Positions 27,837-29,197 of a DNA stretch of 29,197 nt are shown piece after piece. This DNA comes from Pelagibacteraceae bacterium TMED65 (GTDB lineage: Bacteria; Pseudomonadota; Alphaproteobacteria; TMED127): the NCBI GenBank assembly GCA_002167215.1, contig NHDS01000028.1:71805-101001 (forward strand), written 5' to 3'. The first letter of the stretch is position 1, and each line of letters starts with the position of its first letter. Below the pieces are notes generated by a model. It saw only the letters and a list, made by a program, of their open reading frames with translations, was not told the origin of the DNA and did not search any database. Position numbers and translations under genes: made by a program.

Positions 27837-29058
27837 ATTAAATGAAAACCTTTTATCTTATGAGAAAGCAAAAGAAATAATGTTTAATTCAATTTCTAAA
27901 AATAAGGTTGAAATAATAGACATAGAAAAGTGTGTGGATCGAATTTTAGCCGAAAATATTTTTTCAAAAATTAATATTCCTGAATTTTCAAATTCTGCAG
28001 TAGACGGTTTTGGATTAATTAGTTCAAAAAAGAAAATTAGGAAATTAAAAATTGTTGGTGAGTCAAAGCCAGGTAAACCTTTTTTAGGTAAGATAAATAA
28101 AGAGCAAGCAATTAAAGTTTTTACTGGAGCCTATGTTATAAAAAGGATTACAAATGTAGACACTGTCTGTATGGAGGAAGATGTTGAAGAAAATGGGAAT
28201 GAGATAATGATAAGAAATAATTTAAAAAAAGGTTCTAATATTAGAATTAAAGGGGAGGATGTTAAAAAAAATAAAAAGATATTTGATGTAGGAAGAAGAA
28301 TTCGATCAGTTGATCTATCACAGTTGTCTTCTTTAGGTTTAAAAAAAATTAAAGTCTATAAGAAGTTAAAAGTAGGTATTTTTTCAAGTGGTGACGAACT
28401 ATGTGAAATAACTCATAAAAAAAAAAGATATCAAATATTTGATTCAAATAAATTTTCACTTTTGTCATTATTTAAAAAGATAGGCTGTGAAGTAATTGAT
28501 TTAGGAATTATACGTGATAATTTTATTGAAACAGAGCGAAAAATTTCAAAGAAAATAGACTTTTTAGACCTCATAGTCACAAGTGGCGGGGTGTCAAAAA
28601 GCAAAACAGATATGATAGGAAAATTTTTAAAAAAAAAAGGAAAAATTTTATTTTGGAGACTTTCAATAAAACCGGGTCGACCCTTTGCTTTTGGTAAATT
28701 AAAAAATGTTCCATTTATTGGATTACCTGGAAATCCTGTTGCCGCTGTTATAACATTTTTTATGCTAGTAATTAACTATGTTAACAGATTGTCTGGGTTA
28801 ACAGATATACCTATAGTTGAAAGACTTTTACCTTGTGATTTTGACTTAAAAAAAAAAAAAGGAAGAACTGAATGGTTACGTGGGAAAATAACAAAAAAAA
28901 ATCAATCTTATTTTATAACAAGATTTCCCTCTACAGGATCTGGAATTATTAGTTCCATCAGTCAAAGTCAAGGAATTATTGAATTAGAAAAAAATAGTAG
29001 TTTTATAAAAAAGGGCACTCTATTAAAATTTTATAGGTACGAGGACATGCTAAATTGA
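27829..29058 (+). CDS. moeA: Molybdopterin molybdenumtransferase
   Basis: This 409-residue protein inserts molybdenum into adenylated molybdopterin. LLSYEKAKEIM opens the protein. The N-terminal signature is SNSAVDGFG, a variant of the usual NSAMDGYA. VFTGAYV and MEEDVEENG follow. The MoaB/Mog-like domain has FSSGDEL, DSNKFSLLSLFKKIG, DLIVTSGGVSKSKTDMI and GLPGNPVAAVI. The C-terminal beta domain is lysine-rich. I chose the ATG at 27829, which overlaps mobB by eight bases; an ATG ten codons upstream (27799) would add residues with no family counterpart. A run of 13 A (28848-28860) encodes Lys-Lys-Lys-Lys and could be prone to slippage. moaD overlaps its stop. Confidence 0.93.
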   Translation: MNELNENLLSYEKAKEIMFNSISKNKVEIIDIEKCVDRILAENIFSKINIPEFSNSAVDGFGLISSKKKIRKLKIVGESKPGKPFLGKINKEQAIKVFTGAYVIKRITNVDTVCMEEDVEENGNEIMIRNNLKKGSNIRIKGEDVKKNKKIFDVGRRIRSVDLSQLSSLGLKKIKVYKKLKVGIFSSGDELCEITHKKKRYQIFDSNKFSLLSLFKKIGCEVIDLGIIRDNFIETERKISKKIDFLDLIVTSGGVSKSKTDMIGKFLKKKGKILFWRLSIKPGRPFAFGKLKNVPFIGLPGNPVAAVITFFMLVINYVNRLSGLTDIPIVERLLPCDFDLKKKKGRTEWLRGKITKKNQSYFITRFPSTGSGIISSISQSQGIIELEKNSSFIKKGTLLKFYRYEDMLN

Positions 29059-29197
29059 AAATACTTTACTTTGCGAAATTGAAACAACTTTTGGGTAAAA
29101 GTGAAGATTGCTTAACTATCGAGGGAGAAATGACCGTTAAAGAGGTTATTGCAGAATTAAAAGAAATTAATGAAAAAAATAAAAAAGCTTTCTTAGA
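29055..29197 (+). CDS. moaD: Molybdopterin synthase sulfur-carrier subunit MoaD, N-terminal fragment
   Basis: This gene is cut by the right edge of the window after about 47 codons. It starts at TTG 29055, overlapping the moeA TGA by four bases. The translation begins KILYFAKLKQLLGKSED and continues with TVKEVIAELKEIN, matching the ubiquitin-like MoaD family, whose members open K-LYFA-LRE-LG. MoaD carries the thiocarboxylate used by molybdopterin synthase. The C-terminal Gly-Gly that would confirm it is outside the window. moaE is expected next. Confidence 0.8.
   Translation, partial: MKILYFAKLKQLLGKSEDCLTIEGEMTVKEVIAELKEINEKNKKAFL

Noticed and set aside
1..29197. CRISPR array, insertion sequence, prophage, toxin-antitoxin or defence system
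   Set aside because: No spaced repeat arrays, transposase, integrase, terminal inverted repeats or defence-type domains are seen. Essentially all coding space is occupied by core genes.

Overview
This is a compact, very AT-rich stretch of chromosomal core genome. Protein content and gene order point to an alphaproteobacterium. The supporting features are a yqeY-dnaG-rpoD block divergent from carA-carB-greA, an mlaA-mlaC pair, a methionine synthase split into two genes, and uvrC followed directly by pgsA. Low GC, near-zero intergenic space, many overlapping starts and stops and no mobile DNA suggest a streamlined, probably marine lineage of the SAR11/HIMB59 kind. That placement is inference; the sequence has no rRNA to fix it.

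Layout. Positions 1-7749 (minus strand) hold one tight run: metF, metH N-part, metH C-part, uvrD, prmA and the start of pepP (cut by the window edge). This is a methyl-folate/B12 methionine module joined to a DNA-repair helicase, a ribosomal-protein methyltransferase and a peptidase. Positions 7873-9458 (plus) hold mlaA and mlaC for outer-membrane lipid asymmetry. A CAT-anticodon tRNA (9498-9574, minus) follows. Positions 9630-13835 (minus) are a macromolecular-synthesis operon: yqeY, dnaG, rpoD. Positions 13928-19749 (plus) carry carA, carB, greA and trxB. Convergent to it, 19746-21844 (minus), are a class I aminotransferase and panE. Positions 21935-29197 (plus) carry uvrB, a FolM/PTR1-like reductase, a 282-base non-coding gap, then uvrC, pgsA, mobB, moeA and the start of moaD.

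How the genes work together. UvrB, UvrC and UvrD supply three of the four classical nucleotide-excision-repair proteins, with uvrA elsewhere. MetF makes 5-methyl-THF for the two-piece cobalamin-dependent methionine synthase, and the FolM-like reductase may supply reduced pterin or folate. CarAB feeds pyrimidines and arginine. MobB, MoeA and MoaD show that molybdenum cofactor is made.

No defence island, phage, transposon, CRISPR array or clearly new system is visible. The most unusual non-coding signal is the gap at 24651-24932. It has a perfect DnaA-box match, a 7-bp inverted repeat built on that box, and an imperfect 17-base direct repeat containing a second box. It could be an origin-like or DnaA-regulated element.
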